Source: Phymatolithon calcareum (Eukaryota; Rhodophyta; Florideophyceae; Hapalidiales). Taken from it: DNA of 64,000 nucleotides. The position numbers and the translations under genes were made by a program. Location: NCBI GenBank assembly GCA_977006965.1, contig OZ345363.1:744001-808000 (forward strand). Direction: 5' to 3'. The stretch's first letter is position 1. Each line of letters begins with the position of its first letter. Below are positions 27,301 through 38,200 of the stretch, one piece after another. The notes under the pieces were generated by a model. That model made no database searches, was not told the origin of the DNA, and saw nothing but the letters and a program-made list of their open reading frames with translations.

Positions 27301-28740
27301 TTAGCTATTGGCGACATCAGCCGATAGAACCTCTCTCAAAGGACTGAGTGCCTCAAAAACTTCTTGAGCAGATGGGCGTTCAGAACGATGTGCCATGCAT
27401 TGCCGTGCCAATCCCTTCACAAGCGGGATGTACTTCTCAGGCACCCAGTTCGCCAATTCCTCGCAGAGCACACCCAACGCGCGCACTTCCACACGACAAA
27501 GATCCGGAAAGGCATCCCGGGGAGGCCTGAACGCGGCGCCAAAATCGCACAAATTTGCACACTTGCCCTCTGCATCAGAAATCGTATTATGGGCATACAC
27601 GTCGCCATGTATTATGCCAATGGCGTGTAGTCCAGCTGTTGCGCCGGTCGCTGCCAGGAGAGCAGCACAAGCGACGCGTGCGGAAATTGGACGAGCGGGA
27701 TAGGCATCTCGCGTAACAGACTTGAAGCTGGGCGGACGTGCAAGAGCGGCAGCGTCGGGTATCAGGTCGGTTGCAAGCCAGAGGGTGTCGTCTTCGAACG
27801 CAAAACCGACGGCGCGGACGACATGCGGGGCATCACGAGCGGCGAGAAGAAGTGCAACTTCGTCTAGTGCAGACCCGTCTGACGTGAGTAGATTCGTGAA
27901 TCGTTTGAGGGCAACGTCGGACCCCCCGGAGCGAGAGGAGGCGCGCACTACGTGACCGGAAGCGCCACCGCCGAGCGGTGGGACGCCCGGTACTGGGATG
28001 TAGTCTGAGAGATCCAGGCGTAGGTCAGCCGGAAGGGCGTTGGGGGATGGAGTGGTCCCGCCACAGGCTTGTGTACCACCCAATGCGATCCAAGTCAGGA
28101 CTGGAAGTGTAGCGAGCACGGGTGGAATGGTGGGGAACGGGTTGTTAGCCAAACGCAGGAGCTCAAGCGAGGAAAGCTGAGAGAAAGATTCGGGAAGCGA
28201 AGAAAGAAGGTTATTGGCAAGCAAGAGTTTACGAACATTACGGCAGCACGTGCCAAAGTCCGGAGACAAAGACGTGAGACGATTGTCCGTGAGGATGAGC
28301 CAGATTAGATTCTGTGGGAGCTGGGAGGAGCAGAGTTCTCCTGTAAGTTTGCAGTGCTTGAAGGACAGCATGCGCAGCGCTTCAAGGGAACGAAGCACTG
28401 GGGGAAGGGTTGTGAATGGATTGCCAAGAAGAAAGAGGATACGCAGGTTTGGTAACTTGATGAGCCAATTTGGAAGTGTAGTGAGTGAGTTATGGGCGAG
28501 GTTAATACGTGTAAGGCGTTTAGCTGCAGGCAACAGGCCCTCAAGAAGAATATTTGGGAGAGATGTTAGCGACAGGCCTGAAAGGTCAAGGACATCTGCA
28601 GCGGGATCTGCCACAAACTTTTGAATGCGCGAAATCGCTTCCTCGAGACCTTGTGCATCAGGCCTGGGACTATTGTCCATCGTTGCCGTTTGATTAATCA
28701 TCGATCCACCGGTGGGGAGCTTGGTCGACGGAAGGGACAT
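27301..28740 (-). CDS. leucine-rich-repeat protein kinase, soluble
   Basis: This is a 479-residue protein. Residues about 48-235 hold eight or so LRRs of the LxxLPxxLxxLxxLxxLxLxxNxL type (RINLAHNSLTTLPNWLIKL, LWLILTDNRLTSLSPDFG). Residues about 255-470 form a protein kinase: glycine loop LGGGASGHVVRA, VAxK lysine in DVALKRF, catalytic loop IIHGDVYAHNTI (in place of HRDLKxxN), and metal-binding LCDFGAAF. The HGDxYAHN loop is characteristic of a family of algal and bacterial LRR-kinases and keeps the catalytic Asp and Asn. There is no signal peptide or transmembrane segment, so it is intracellular and unlike plant receptor kinases. Substrate unknown. It converges with the glycine-rich gene (115 bp) and diverges from transketolase. 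The start is the ATG at 28740. Confidence 0.8.
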   Translation of the reverse strand: MSLPSTKLPTGGSMINQTATMDNSPRPDAQGLEEAISRIQKFVADPAADVLDLSGLSLTSLPNILLEGLLPAAKRLTRINLAHNSLTTLPNWLIKLPNLRILFLLGNPFTTLPPVLRSLEALRMLSFKHCKLTGELCSSQLPQNLIWLILTDNRLTSLSPDFGTCCRNVRKLLLANNLLSSLPESFSQLSSLELLRLANNPFPTIPPVLATLPVLTWIALGGTQACGGTTPSPNALPADLRLDLSDYIPVPGVPPLGGGASGHVVRASSRSGGSDVALKRFTNLLTSDGSALDEVALLLAARDAPHVVRAVGFAFEDDTLWLATDLIPDAAALARPPSFKSVTRDAYPARPISARVACAALLAATGATAGLHAIGIIHGDVYAHNTISDAEGKCANLCDFGAAFRPPRDAFPDLCRVEVRALGVLCEELANWVPEKYIPLVKGLARQCMAHRSERPSAQEVFEALSPLREVLSADVANS

Positions 28741-29865
28741 GTCTAGCGGTGGCTCCCTGACGTTGAGGACTTATGACAATGGTGAGACAAGAGCGTTTGG
28801 ACCAATGATTGGGTGCGGGGACGTTCAGAACAAAAAAGAACGTTGTTTTCAGACACATTTAGGTTTGTATCCCGGGTGTGCTCACGCCGGATACATTCCC
28901 CTGGCCCTGCCCTGCCATGCCCTGCCCTGTTCTGTCCCTTTTTGTAGTGGTGAGCACCAGAGAAGTCACCCCTTTCACTGGCGGCGCAGTAGTTCGGGGT
29001 CATAGAGCGGAAGAATTGCGTAAGAGACAAATTTAGGGTTAATAGTCTGTGCCTGTGATTTGATGAGCTTTGGTAAGAAGGAGAGAACGATTCTGTGGCT
29101 TCTGCCGCAGTGAATCTCTGCCACTCAAATTCAGGCAATTCGAAGGAGGACATAGTTCAATATTGAAGCGTGCAACTTCATCGGTGTAAATAATGAGTAA
29201 GAAGGCTGTAATTCTATTTAGCGATCAACAGAATCATTTCCTCTCGTCGAATCAGTGCAACTCACGAGCTTTAAACGAGATTGTCGTATGTTTAGACGGA
29301 TCTCAGCCGTTCATTCTATGTGACACAGTCGTATGATCGGGGATGTGTTTCTGGCGGGAGGCGGGAAAACAGCTCAATTGGGCGAATAATTTGAAGTTCC
29401 TAATTGTCTTACCTGCTTCTACTCCTCGCATTGAATCTGGACCGAATTGCGAGCCTGTCCTATTACTATTACCTAATTGAGGTGCTCAATGTGACAACCA
29501 GCAAGGATTGCCATTTCTGCCTCATTTTTAACGTGATACACTCCCGCAGTCCGTTGGCGGGAAAAAGCGGGAGCTCTCCGACGTGAACTTGCTCATTTCA
29601 TCAGATCATGTAATTCCATTGGGCTGTCGAGCACGATGCGAGCTACTAGAAAGGGCGCAAGCCTAATCAGCATATGCTGTTCTGTTCGGTATTATCTGTC
29701 GACTCGCACTACCTAACCAATTTCAACACTATATAGCTTGCGCGATAGTCAAAGGAGGAGGAAATTACGTGCCACCCACCCACCCCATATTACCTACATG
29801 TCCTCATCAGAACTGACGTGGAAGTCACACAACCTGCTCAAGAACAAACCAGAGGTTGCTCAGGA
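28741..29865. promoter_or_regulatory. 1.1-kb divergent region between LRR-kinase and transketolase genes
   Basis: It contains a run of CCCTG units (about 28902-28930: CCCTGCCCTGCCATGCCCTG), which is also the densest pyrimidine-rich tract in the window. A minus-strand frame (28743-29153) is open but low-complexity towards its end and has no domain, so I do not call it. An upstream ORF for transketolase occupies the right edge. Confidence 0.4.
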
Positions 29866-29893
29866 ATGTCTCCGATCGCAAGTCTGGAGGTAA
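29798..29893 (+). promoter_or_regulatory. upstream ORF overlapping the transketolase start
   Basis: ATG 29798 opens a 31-codon frame ending at TAA 29891-29893. The likely transketolase ATG (29866) lies inside it in another frame. If the leader includes 29798, ribosomes would have to bypass or leak past this ATG. The peptide (MSSSELTWKSHNLLK and on) resembles nothing known. The role is inferred from position only. Confidence 0.35.
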
Positions 29894-32088
29894 CTCATAA
29901 AAGCAGAGCCCAAGATTGGACGCGAAACAAATCTGCTACTGCTTCCGACCGCTCCGAAGACTCTGCTGATCTATGTGATCCGCAGGACATTCTCGGAGAA
30001 TACTACCCCGCGTCCATTTCATCTGTCTCGCCAAGTGATACTGATGGTGAGCAGAACAACGTACCTACCCTCTCCGCAATCACCAATGCAGTTCGCATGC
30101 TCAGCATTGATGCCATCGAGAATGCCAGCTCTGGGCATCCAGGTATGGTGCTTGGCATGGCCCCCACAGCAGCAATACTTTGGGAGAGGCATTTAAATTT
30201 CAATCCATGCAACCCAGATTGGATTAATCGTGACCGCTTCGTCCTCTCTGCCGGTCACGGTTCCATGCTGCAATACTCTCTAATGTATCTTTTCGGTTTT
30301 GACTCCATCACTCTGCATGATATCAAAACATTCCGAAAACTTGGCTCGAGGGCCGCGGGTCACCCGGAGAACACCGTCACCAATGGCGTCGAAGTCATGA
30401 CGGGCGCCCTCGGACAAGGCATCAGTAACGCGGTCGGAATTGCACTCGCAGAGTCTCATCTCGCGGCGACATATAATCGTCCTGATGCATCAGCCATAAT
30501 CAATCACTTCACCTATTGCATTGTCGGCGATGGGTGCTTGATGGAAGGTATATCTTCCGAAGTTTGTTCACTCGCGGGACACTGGAAACTGGGGAAACTT
30601 ATTGTATTCTATGATGATAATTCCATTTCCATAGAGGGTTCGACCGATCTCGCCTTCACCGAAGACGTACCTCGTCGTTTTCGTGCATACGGGTGGCAGG
30701 TTCTTGAAGTCGCCGACGGAAACACTGACGTGCATAGCATTGACGATGCAATTATGGAGGCGAAAAGCTGTGTGGACAAACCTAGCCTCATCAAGGTCAC
30801 CACAACGATTGGATATGGCGCACCAACCAAAGCGGGTTCCGAGGCCGCCCATGGAAGTCGCCTCGGCACCGAAGAGGTAGCCGGTCTACGAAAGTCTCTC
30901 GGCTGGCCGCATGAACCTTTCGAAATTCCAGAAGTCATTCTGAGCCACACGCGCAGCAAACGCAAGACAGGCGCCGCCATGGAACGAAATTGGGGCTTGC
31001 AATTCGAGCAGTACCGTCTTCTCCATCCAAAGTTGGCCACCCAGTTTGAAGTGTTAGTTATTTGTCGCGAGCTCCCTTCAGACTGGATAAAGGTACTATC
31101 AGAACTTTCTGATCCGAACACGGAAGAGCATCTCATGTCGACACGTGCACTGTCGGGTATCACACTGAACGCGCTCGCCAAAGTGTTACCAAACATGCTG
31201 GGCGGAAGCGCAGATCTGGGACCGTCGAATCTGTCGCGAATCAACAGCAGCGGAGACTATCAATGGCATTCACGGGCAGGACGCAATTTGCATTTTGGAG
31301 TGCGTGAGCATGGCATGGGATCGATTGCGAACGGGATAGCTCTTTACGGCGGCGGACTGATCCCTTTTGTTGCTACTTTTTTTGTGTTCACAGATTACAT
31401 GCGTGCGGCTATTAGAACTGCTGCACTTGCACGCGCCGGTGTGATTTTTGTGCTCACACATGATTCAGTTTTGCTCGGCGAGGACGGGCCGACACATCAG
31501 CCGATCGAACATTTGGCGTCTTTCCGCGCTATGCCAGATGTTTTCACGCTGCGTCCTGCGGGAGCAGCGGAGGTCGCCGCGTGCTACGGGATTGCAGTGG
31601 AGAGAAGAAACGGACCAAGTTTACTCGTACTCTCGCGTCAGAAGTTCCGATGTGCAGCCGGCGATGCAGTTGGTGCGCGGAGAGGGGCCTATGTCTTCTC
31701 CGACGGTTGCGAAGAGGCTGCTGCTCCTGATGTTCTGCTCATCGCGTCTGGCTCCGAGGTGGCCATTGCGGAGGATGCAGCGACGACGATGCGTGGCAAG
31801 GGTCTCAATGTACGTGTTGTCAGTATGCCGTGCATGGAGCTGTTCCAGATGCAGAGCAGAACATATCGCCGGAAAACGCTCAATGCACCCCGAGAAAAGC
31901 GCATTGTGGTTGAGGCCGGCACACGGTTCGGATGGGATCGATATGCTTCACACTTTTGCACTGTGGATCGGTTTGGCGCGTCCGGAGCGCAGGTTGAGAT
32001 TGCTGACTTATTTAAGCTAACAGCAGGCGATGTGGTGGAATGCGCACAAGCAGTTTTGACTGGTTCGTACGGCGAAGACGTAGAATAG
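29866..32088 (+). CDS. transketolase
   Basis: This is a 740-residue thiamine-diphosphate enzyme of the Calvin cycle and pentose phosphate pathway, moving two-carbon units between sugar phosphates. After an unusual acidic, Ser-rich N-terminal extension of about 70 residues the order is canonical: ANSSGHPG-type ENASSGHPGMVLGMAP, LSAGHGSMLQY, GALGQGISNAVGIALAE, the ThDP/metal motif GDGCLMEGISSEVCSLAGHW, GGSADLGPSNLSRI, HFGVREHGMGSIANGIALYGG, THDSVLLGEDGPTHQPIEHL, VLSRQKF and DRFGASG. All catalytic His/Glu/Asp landmarks I can place are kept. The N-terminal extension is acidic, so it is not a classical plastid transit peptide, and the location is uncertain. I chose ATG 29866 (CAGGAATGTC) over an in-frame GTG at 29818. 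An overlapping upstream ORF precedes it. Confidence 0.93.
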   Translation: MSPIASLEVTHKSRAQDWTRNKSATASDRSEDSADLCDPQDILGEYYPASISSVSPSDTDGEQNNVPTLSAITNAVRMLSIDAIENASSGHPGMVLGMAPTAAILWERHLNFNPCNPDWINRDRFVLSAGHGSMLQYSLMYLFGFDSITLHDIKTFRKLGSRAAGHPENTVTNGVEVMTGALGQGISNAVGIALAESHLAATYNRPDASAIINHFTYCIVGDGCLMEGISSEVCSLAGHWKLGKLIVFYDDNSISIEGSTDLAFTEDVPRRFRAYGWQVLEVADGNTDVHSIDDAIMEAKSCVDKPSLIKVTTTIGYGAPTKAGSEAAHGSRLGTEEVAGLRKSLGWPHEPFEIPEVILSHTRSKRKTGAAMERNWGLQFEQYRLLHPKLATQFEVLVICRELPSDWIKVLSELSDPNTEEHLMSTRALSGITLNALAKVLPNMLGGSADLGPSNLSRINSSGDYQWHSRAGRNLHFGVREHGMGSIANGIALYGGGLIPFVATFFVFTDYMRAAIRTAALARAGVIFVLTHDSVLLGEDGPTHQPIEHLASFRAMPDVFTLRPAGAAEVAACYGIAVERRNGPSLLVLSRQKFRCAAGDAVGARRGAYVFSDGCEEAAAPDVLLIASGSEVAIAEDAATTMRGKGLNVRVVSMPCMELFQMQSRTYRRKTLNAPREKRIVVEAGTRFGWDRYASHFCTVDRFGASGAQVEIADLFKLTAGDVVECAQAVLTGSYGEDVE

Positions 32089-34479
32089 GAGAATTTGGCC
32101 TCGTAATATTATCCGCAACTAACTGAGCTTGAGTTTGGCGCAGGTCCACCCGCACCTTGTCCAATTTTGTTTTATACATTACATGTATACTCGTGGTGTA
32201 CGGTATCATACTGTTCATGTTACGTTCGGGGGATTTTCTGTTCGACAATACTCTGGGTATTGGATGGGTTTTACAAAAACAACGTAAGGCATACAAGCGA
32301 CAGTTTTCCGACTCGCCAAGAGCTTAGACGGGTCTGAAACCCCACAACCATGATTAATAATGACAGAAGCAATTGCAGGTCCTGGCCATTCACACAAAGG
32401 CCCTCCCAAGGACCTGAGAAAAATCGAAATGATGGTGCTCGTAACGAGAGCAAAATCCATTATATAGGTATCGAAACGCTGTGTGCCACAATATAATGGT
32501 CGATATAAGAATAGGTCCTAACTCTTTGAGAAGCGAAATCAGTTCGTTTCACACGACGGGGGCGTCTCTTCTACAGATCGCAAGACAAGTCAACTTGTTC
32601 AGGGCAGTCTTAATCTTTGGTGACGTGTCGGGCCTAGACGTGAAAGCAGCAGTAACGCTTGTTGGCCATAGAATAGAGTGAAGGAAGCTTAGGCCCTAGA
32701 GACATTGCTCTCCCGATAAGGGGAAAAAGGCTAAATGGATGAGTTTGAGTTTTTCCTAAACTGTGGTTTTGGGCAAGAGAAAAATCGGCTCCCTTCCAAC
32801 ATGAAATGAAAACGGTAGGCTAGACAAATGAAGAAGAATTGGAGAGTGAGCAAGCATCGGTGTTGCATGCATGCAGAGAGCAGATGCGATATTCTAGACA
32901 GAGTTGTTTTCAAATCAGACTCCTACTAGGCGCAAACAGTTTTGTGAGTTCTCATGACGCGTTTAGAATAAAACTAACTTTTAACTACTGTGTGCGTTTC
33001 CAATAACGCTACCTAACGTTAGAAAAAGTTCGATTGGAATATGTTGAAATAACTAACCAATGTAAAAATGCAACAGCTTTTTTCAACCGAGTTACCACAC
33101 TTTCTCATGCGTGCGACATCATCAGGAATCCTTAATACCTTATTGGACCTCGGTTTCCTTTGGTCAACTGCTATGAATCACTGGAAGTTTCTACTTAAGA
33201 ACTTGATTCCAATTCAGTGGACAACGATTCTGCTACGAACGTGGAAAATCGTCTTCACCTCCAACAGTCGACAACAGTGAGGTCTTGGGGCGTGCTACCT
33301 GAAAGCTATCACCCGCATCTCTTCAGACCGATACTGGTAAGTCATACAACACAGTGTGTTGAACATATGTCGATACTTTATCTCCTGCGGCGCAACGTCC
33401 GAAAAGCCCTCTCCTAGCTTCTCTACATCAAGGCTCGTACAACAAACCGAGTTGTTCAATTTGTAACACTTGACGAGAGGTTCTAAGTGGAAGTAACGTG
33501 ATTTAAAATCACGATCGATACTAAATGGAGCAGATACGCGAGTGGTCAATATGTCCGTGATCAGTACGTTAGCAGGAGTTTGTACTCTTAAGTATTATTG
33601 TGCTTCGCCGGGCAGTGTAGGCGTCATTGACACAAGAAGAGGGTATATATTATCGAAAACGAAGGGAGACAGCATTGTCCACGAGACTTTCATTGGGCGG
33701 AAGAGAACTGTCCAAAACTGTTCTTGATACGTGTAAGAGCAACAGGCTGGATTCTGATTCTGCGTGCATCTGTTTCGGGAACATATTGCATGTTCTTTGA
33801 AGAAATCTTTTCCTACTAGACAGCAAATAACTGCAAATGTATTCAAAAACAATGAGCTTCGATTCCAAAGAACATGTTCCTGGTCGAAAGACTGTAATTG
33901 ACATGAAGCTGCGCAAGGTCAACGGAACGGATACGAGTACGGAATTTTCCCAAATTTCTTGATTCCGTTCGTTCGCAATCGGACCGTTGCGACCTCTGTC
34001 TGGTCAATAGTAACGACCAGCGGTCGCAACGGACGGATGACTCATTACCGCCTTCTTTGACGACATGGAGTTGAAAGTCCATGGACACAGATTTGCAAAA
34101 GCGAAACTGCCCTGAGCACTGCCAACCACTTCCTTCTTTCCTTAGTGCGTGGAGATCGCTCGCACGGAAGTTGAGCGCCTAAGTTCTGGGACAGATTCTC
34201 ATGGCGGTTCGTGTACGTTACTGTAAGGACAAATTTTTTGAAATCAACTCTCTGCTCACAACTGGATTTCGCGAAAAGTCTATTGGCCGTGCCATGGCAC
34301 TGCCCAGTTGATAAGAATCCTTCCGGTGTTCTGGACAAAAGTAAGGAAGGGCAAGTCTGGTCATGAAAGTTCACAGTATAACTGCACGGCCGATTTTTTT
34401 ACGATCTTCTCAGCGGTATGTCTGGTGACTCCAGATTTCGGCGTCCCTCGTTACAGGCTTCTGCTCATTTACAGTCCTC
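32089..34479. other. 2.4-kb gene-free stretch downstream of transketolase
   Basis: Only short frames under 95 codons, with no recognisable domain. It includes a small perfect hairpin (CAACACAGTGTGTTG, about 33348-33362) and a TATA-like GGGTATATATTA near 33640. It is probably decayed repeat DNA. I see no intact gene. Confidence 0.45.
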
Positions 34480-35480
34480 TCTCCAACGCCTTCGAGTGAA
34501 CTGGCGAGACTAGATACGTCACTGCCTGCAATGATAGACTTGTCATCGTCGAGTTTGGTGGAAAATACTATCAGCGTGGTTGGAGACCAGCTCACATTCG
34601 TCAAACATGAATGGCTTCAGTCCAAAATGAACTGTATTCTTGTGCTTCTGTAGAGTCCCATTCTGTACGACACAAAAGTGAAGAAATTCCATTTCTGTTA
34701 GTTAGAACCATAGCAAACTGGGCAGAAATAACAAAAAATACCGAGCTCTGTACTTACGTGACCAAAGGCACGACGGCAAGAATTGCAAGCGTACGGTTTC
34801 TCCTTCTTATGCACAGCACTTATGTGCTTATGGTAGTCATGGCGGTATTACATAAGTCGCACTTGGAGACCTTCTCAGTCGATTTCATCGCCCTCGCGAC
34901 CGCATCGCTTGTTAGGAACAACTGGACCGTTTATCCCAAGCACAGTGTTCCACTGATCGCGGCGCTGTTTGTCCAGAGTGAGAAGGGACGACATTGAGAA
35001 AACTACTTTCCCTCGAACTGCGCAAGCATTCCACTATGTGTCTTTGCAAAGGTCGCGAAGCCCGTAGGACACCTCCTTGATCAATCCCGGAATAGAAGCG
35101 CTAGTGGGTTGCTGTGGTGATTTTACTTTAGCAAACAGAACGTGGTGTTGGGTTATATATGCTCCTCGTGTGTGACTCATGTGTTGGCGCTTGAGGTGCA
35201 GATTTCGCGTCCTACTCTAATTTTTAGTGCGTATTGAGTGGCTGAAAGCCTGCACTCCTATTAGTAAGCCCTACCCTTCGGAGACTACACCCTGCACTGT
35301 GGAGATGATTCCTGTGTGAATTTAAACATTATTTCTCAACGCCTTGTGGCGCAGTCTCCGCAACTCACCGCTCCTATTTTGTGGGTCGCCACGGTCAACT
35401 TTGACACTGGCACTCGCTCGGTCGATTGAAGCACACATCACAAATGTGCAAGGTCATTTTGAGGTTTGCTTCGCGGAGCG
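34480..35480 (-). pseudogene. decayed C2H2 zinc-finger gene with a surviving intron
   Basis: On the minus strand, HKHISAVHKKEKPYACNSCR, continuing RAFGH, is encoded down to 34758. A 95-nt intron follows (34757-34663, GTAAGT ... TACAG), then NGTLQKHKNTVHFGLKPF from 34662. Splicing restores a perfect C-x2-C-x12-H-x4-H finger. The next finger begins FMFDEC, with Phe in place of the first Cys. The preceding finger (KCDLCNTAM) is about 13 nt short between its cysteines and histidines, which breaks the frame. A further CDVC...KLTVATHKIGA finger-like stretch, also out of frame, lies near 35340-35445 and ends at a GTGAGT donor-like site. Stops occur elsewhere. This was once a multi-finger DNA-binding protein gene and is now a relic. 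Confidence 0.6.
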
Positions 35481-37239
35481 CTGCACACGAAATCTATTCC
35501 AAGCTTCGACTCCCTGCGTGGGACCAAACTATCACCACCTTTCGTAGTTAAATTATAACGCTCACGTACCGTACTCTTCAGAGGACACAACCCGCTTCGC
35601 AAGTAGATGGTGTCTCGGGAAACGGAATGACAACCATTCAGAACGCCACGATGAAGTCTCGTGATTCAAGTTTCCTTTTTCTCTGCCCTCGCGAAATGAC
35701 TACTTTCATGAGGGCCGCGTCACACATTGCAGCTCTTTCTATACTTGTTTTCGTAGTAGCGAGCAAGCACGATCTACTTTCATGTCAGTAACGTAAGAAA
35801 ACGTGAACTTGGACAGATGAATATTGCAAAATTCACCTGGAATTGAAAGACTTTTCTTGTCGTGGCGCTTACATGCAAAATAGAGTTTTATTGGCACCTT
35901 GTTAAACCCGCATCGCGTTAAACAAGTTGGAAGCTTAATTTCGATTATTTGATGGCAGGAGGACTTTTTCTCACTAAATTTTTCGAGGCGTTGACCACAA
36001 TATGATATAAGTTTTGATTTTCTGAACAATTTGAGATGGTGAAGAGGAAAAAACAAATTGTTTCGCGCTTAATTTTTGATAGGCGGTATCGTAAGGACAA
36101 AACAAGTTGGTTTTTCGATAGTTTCATACGCCTTGTCAAAATCGTCGATTTCGGTCGGCAACTAGTAGCTTTCCTGCTCTCTGCAGAGGTTACCTTCTCC
36201 TTCCTTTGTTTCGTCTTGTTCGCTTTTTGAACCGATCGGGTCGCATCCGGAGCACACCAAAGCTGATGTTACGAGCGTCTGTGCACACACTCGAGGGAGA
36301 ACTCGTGTAACAAATAGGGAGTGAGCAAAAGTATTGGCGACGCTGCAATCAACAGTGAGCCATGAGAAATGAATTGCATTTTGGGCTTGATCGAGTTCGC
36401 TGTCCACAATATGTGCCGTGCAGCTATGCACTCTGCGTTGTTAGATATTTCCATTGAATCGACTGCTAATGTGCAGTGCCTTGCGTGTCGCCTATGCGAT
36501 AGTCTCCGCGAACAGAACCTTCCGGCCGATTTCATCTCACGTGCGAAACCAGGAGTGAGGAATGAAAAGAACGTAGCGGCTTGATGAAGATGAATGGAAT
36601 GCTTTAACTCAAAAGCAAGGTTGATCTAGGAGTCGCCACTGGCATATGTAGGGAGCCAAAACTTGGCAGATGAAGACTGGCAGAAGGAGACTGACGGAAG
36701 GTGCTGCTCATGCTATTGGGCATTGTCAACAACCGCACGACAGCGGCTGACTGAGATTGACCCGCTACAGGATCAACATTAGTCGTTATGTAAACACGTG
36801 TTCCGTTTCTAGAAAGGATATGATCCACTGCATACCCCAGTCACCTACAGTGCGAAAGTTTACGACGTTCTTTCGTAGTGGTCACTCAGGGTGGGCTGTG
36901 AACACTAGTCCATCACATTCTGCTGTACAGCAATAAGCATACCATATTAGGCAGTCATGCCTACAGCGGCTGCAACTCTTCTTTTGAAATGCTGGATATG
37001 CATGAAACGGAAAAGCAGCGTATCAAAGGCTGCGACCCTTCTATCAACAAAACCTCCAGCTTAGAATGGTAATTAAACAGCCTTCTGACTGGGAACCATC
37101 CGCTGAGTTGATCTGAATCACGTCGTCAAGTCACTTCGACCCCTTCGAAGTTGTCTTGCAAATGTAGAAATGGGACACAAATACACAGACAGCGCAATTA
37201 TTTCAATGGCAATACTGAATTTATTGAAGTCCACCAATT
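35481..37239. other. 1.8-kb gene-free stretch
   Basis: No supportable gene. A minus-strand Ser/Pro-rich frame (36604-36828, ending LHMPVATPRSTLLLS) has coding-like composition but no domain and no partner exon that I can find. Confidence 0.4.
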
Positions 37240-38200
37240 CCAGAAATTAATTTTTCTTCAGTGAATTGCAAATTTAATTGGCCACTGCTGAGCAAATTGC
37301 AATTTTTTGTTGTTGTAAACATTCTCCAATTAATTCCAATTAATTGCTTCTTTGTTGTTGACGCTGACCACGTAGACAAACAAATGCTTCTGTTGGTAGC
37401 TGGCGACTGTCGCTCTGCGACTATCATCAGACGACCCTCACGTGCCGGTCTACCAAGGTGCTAGATTTGGAAAGTGCCTTCTATACATATTGCAGTCATC
37501 TGTGTCATTTTTAGTACATTAGCAGCCACAAATTGCGGCCCACAATTGACTTCAAACAGTAATTCAGATGCTCGCGAAGAAGCGCAAAAAAATTCCATAA
37601 CTATCACTGAGCCGGAAGTTGGAGCAAAGGAGCTAGTCGAACAGATTCTGACTTGGGACAATCCAAGAGAGGGTGGACACTATCTTCCGATTTGGAATGA
37701 AAATGGAAAGGAGAAGCACTCTTTCAAATGTTCCTCTGAGGGATGACCATCATGAAGCCAGTAGTCGGTGAAGACATAGTTTATGATGGAGACGACAGTT
37801 CTTATGAAGAGGAGTACGTCAATTGCGATTTTATTTTGGCTTCCACATCTGAAGTAGAACGACTTTGAAGTCTTGCGAAGTATGTCCTTACTGATCTACG
37901 CTCCAGGCTAAAACGCGTGCTTTTCGAGTCATTTTTGTTTTTGAAAGTAAAAAGCGAATTATGGGATCAGAATATAGTCTCCCAGGCTGTCCGAGCATGC
38001 AGAGGGACTAAGTAATAGAGGAATGCAAAAACCGGGAGAAATCTTCAATAAATTGAAATTATTGCGAAGACAAAAAATAGCAATTCCAATTTTCATTTTC
38101 GTGGCAAGAATAATTGCAATTATACTTTGTTGCTAAGAAAATAATTGCAATATATTTTTGGCGTACGATTTTTTTCTAATTCTCTCCAATTAAATTGTTC
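37240..38200. mobile_element. possible non-autonomous DNA transposon remnant with AT-rich inverted ends
   Basis: Two AATTG-rich blocks (about 37240-37355 and 38035-38200) flank a GC-richer core of roughly 0.7 kb. Read in opposite orientation they share a gapped pattern: ACAAAAAAT-GCAATT, then GTGGC-A, then ATT-GCAATT, and further out AAGAAAA-TAATT. That suggests degenerate terminal inverted repeats. The core contains a 90-codon plus-strand frame (37474-37746, ending NENGKEKHSFKCSSEG) with no known domain. No transposase motif or clear target-site duplication was seen. Confidence 0.35.

Noticed and set aside
28743-29153. 136-codon minus-strand frame beyond the LRR-kinase start
   Set aside because: No domain, low-complexity second half, and no splice that would join it usefully to the kinase gene.
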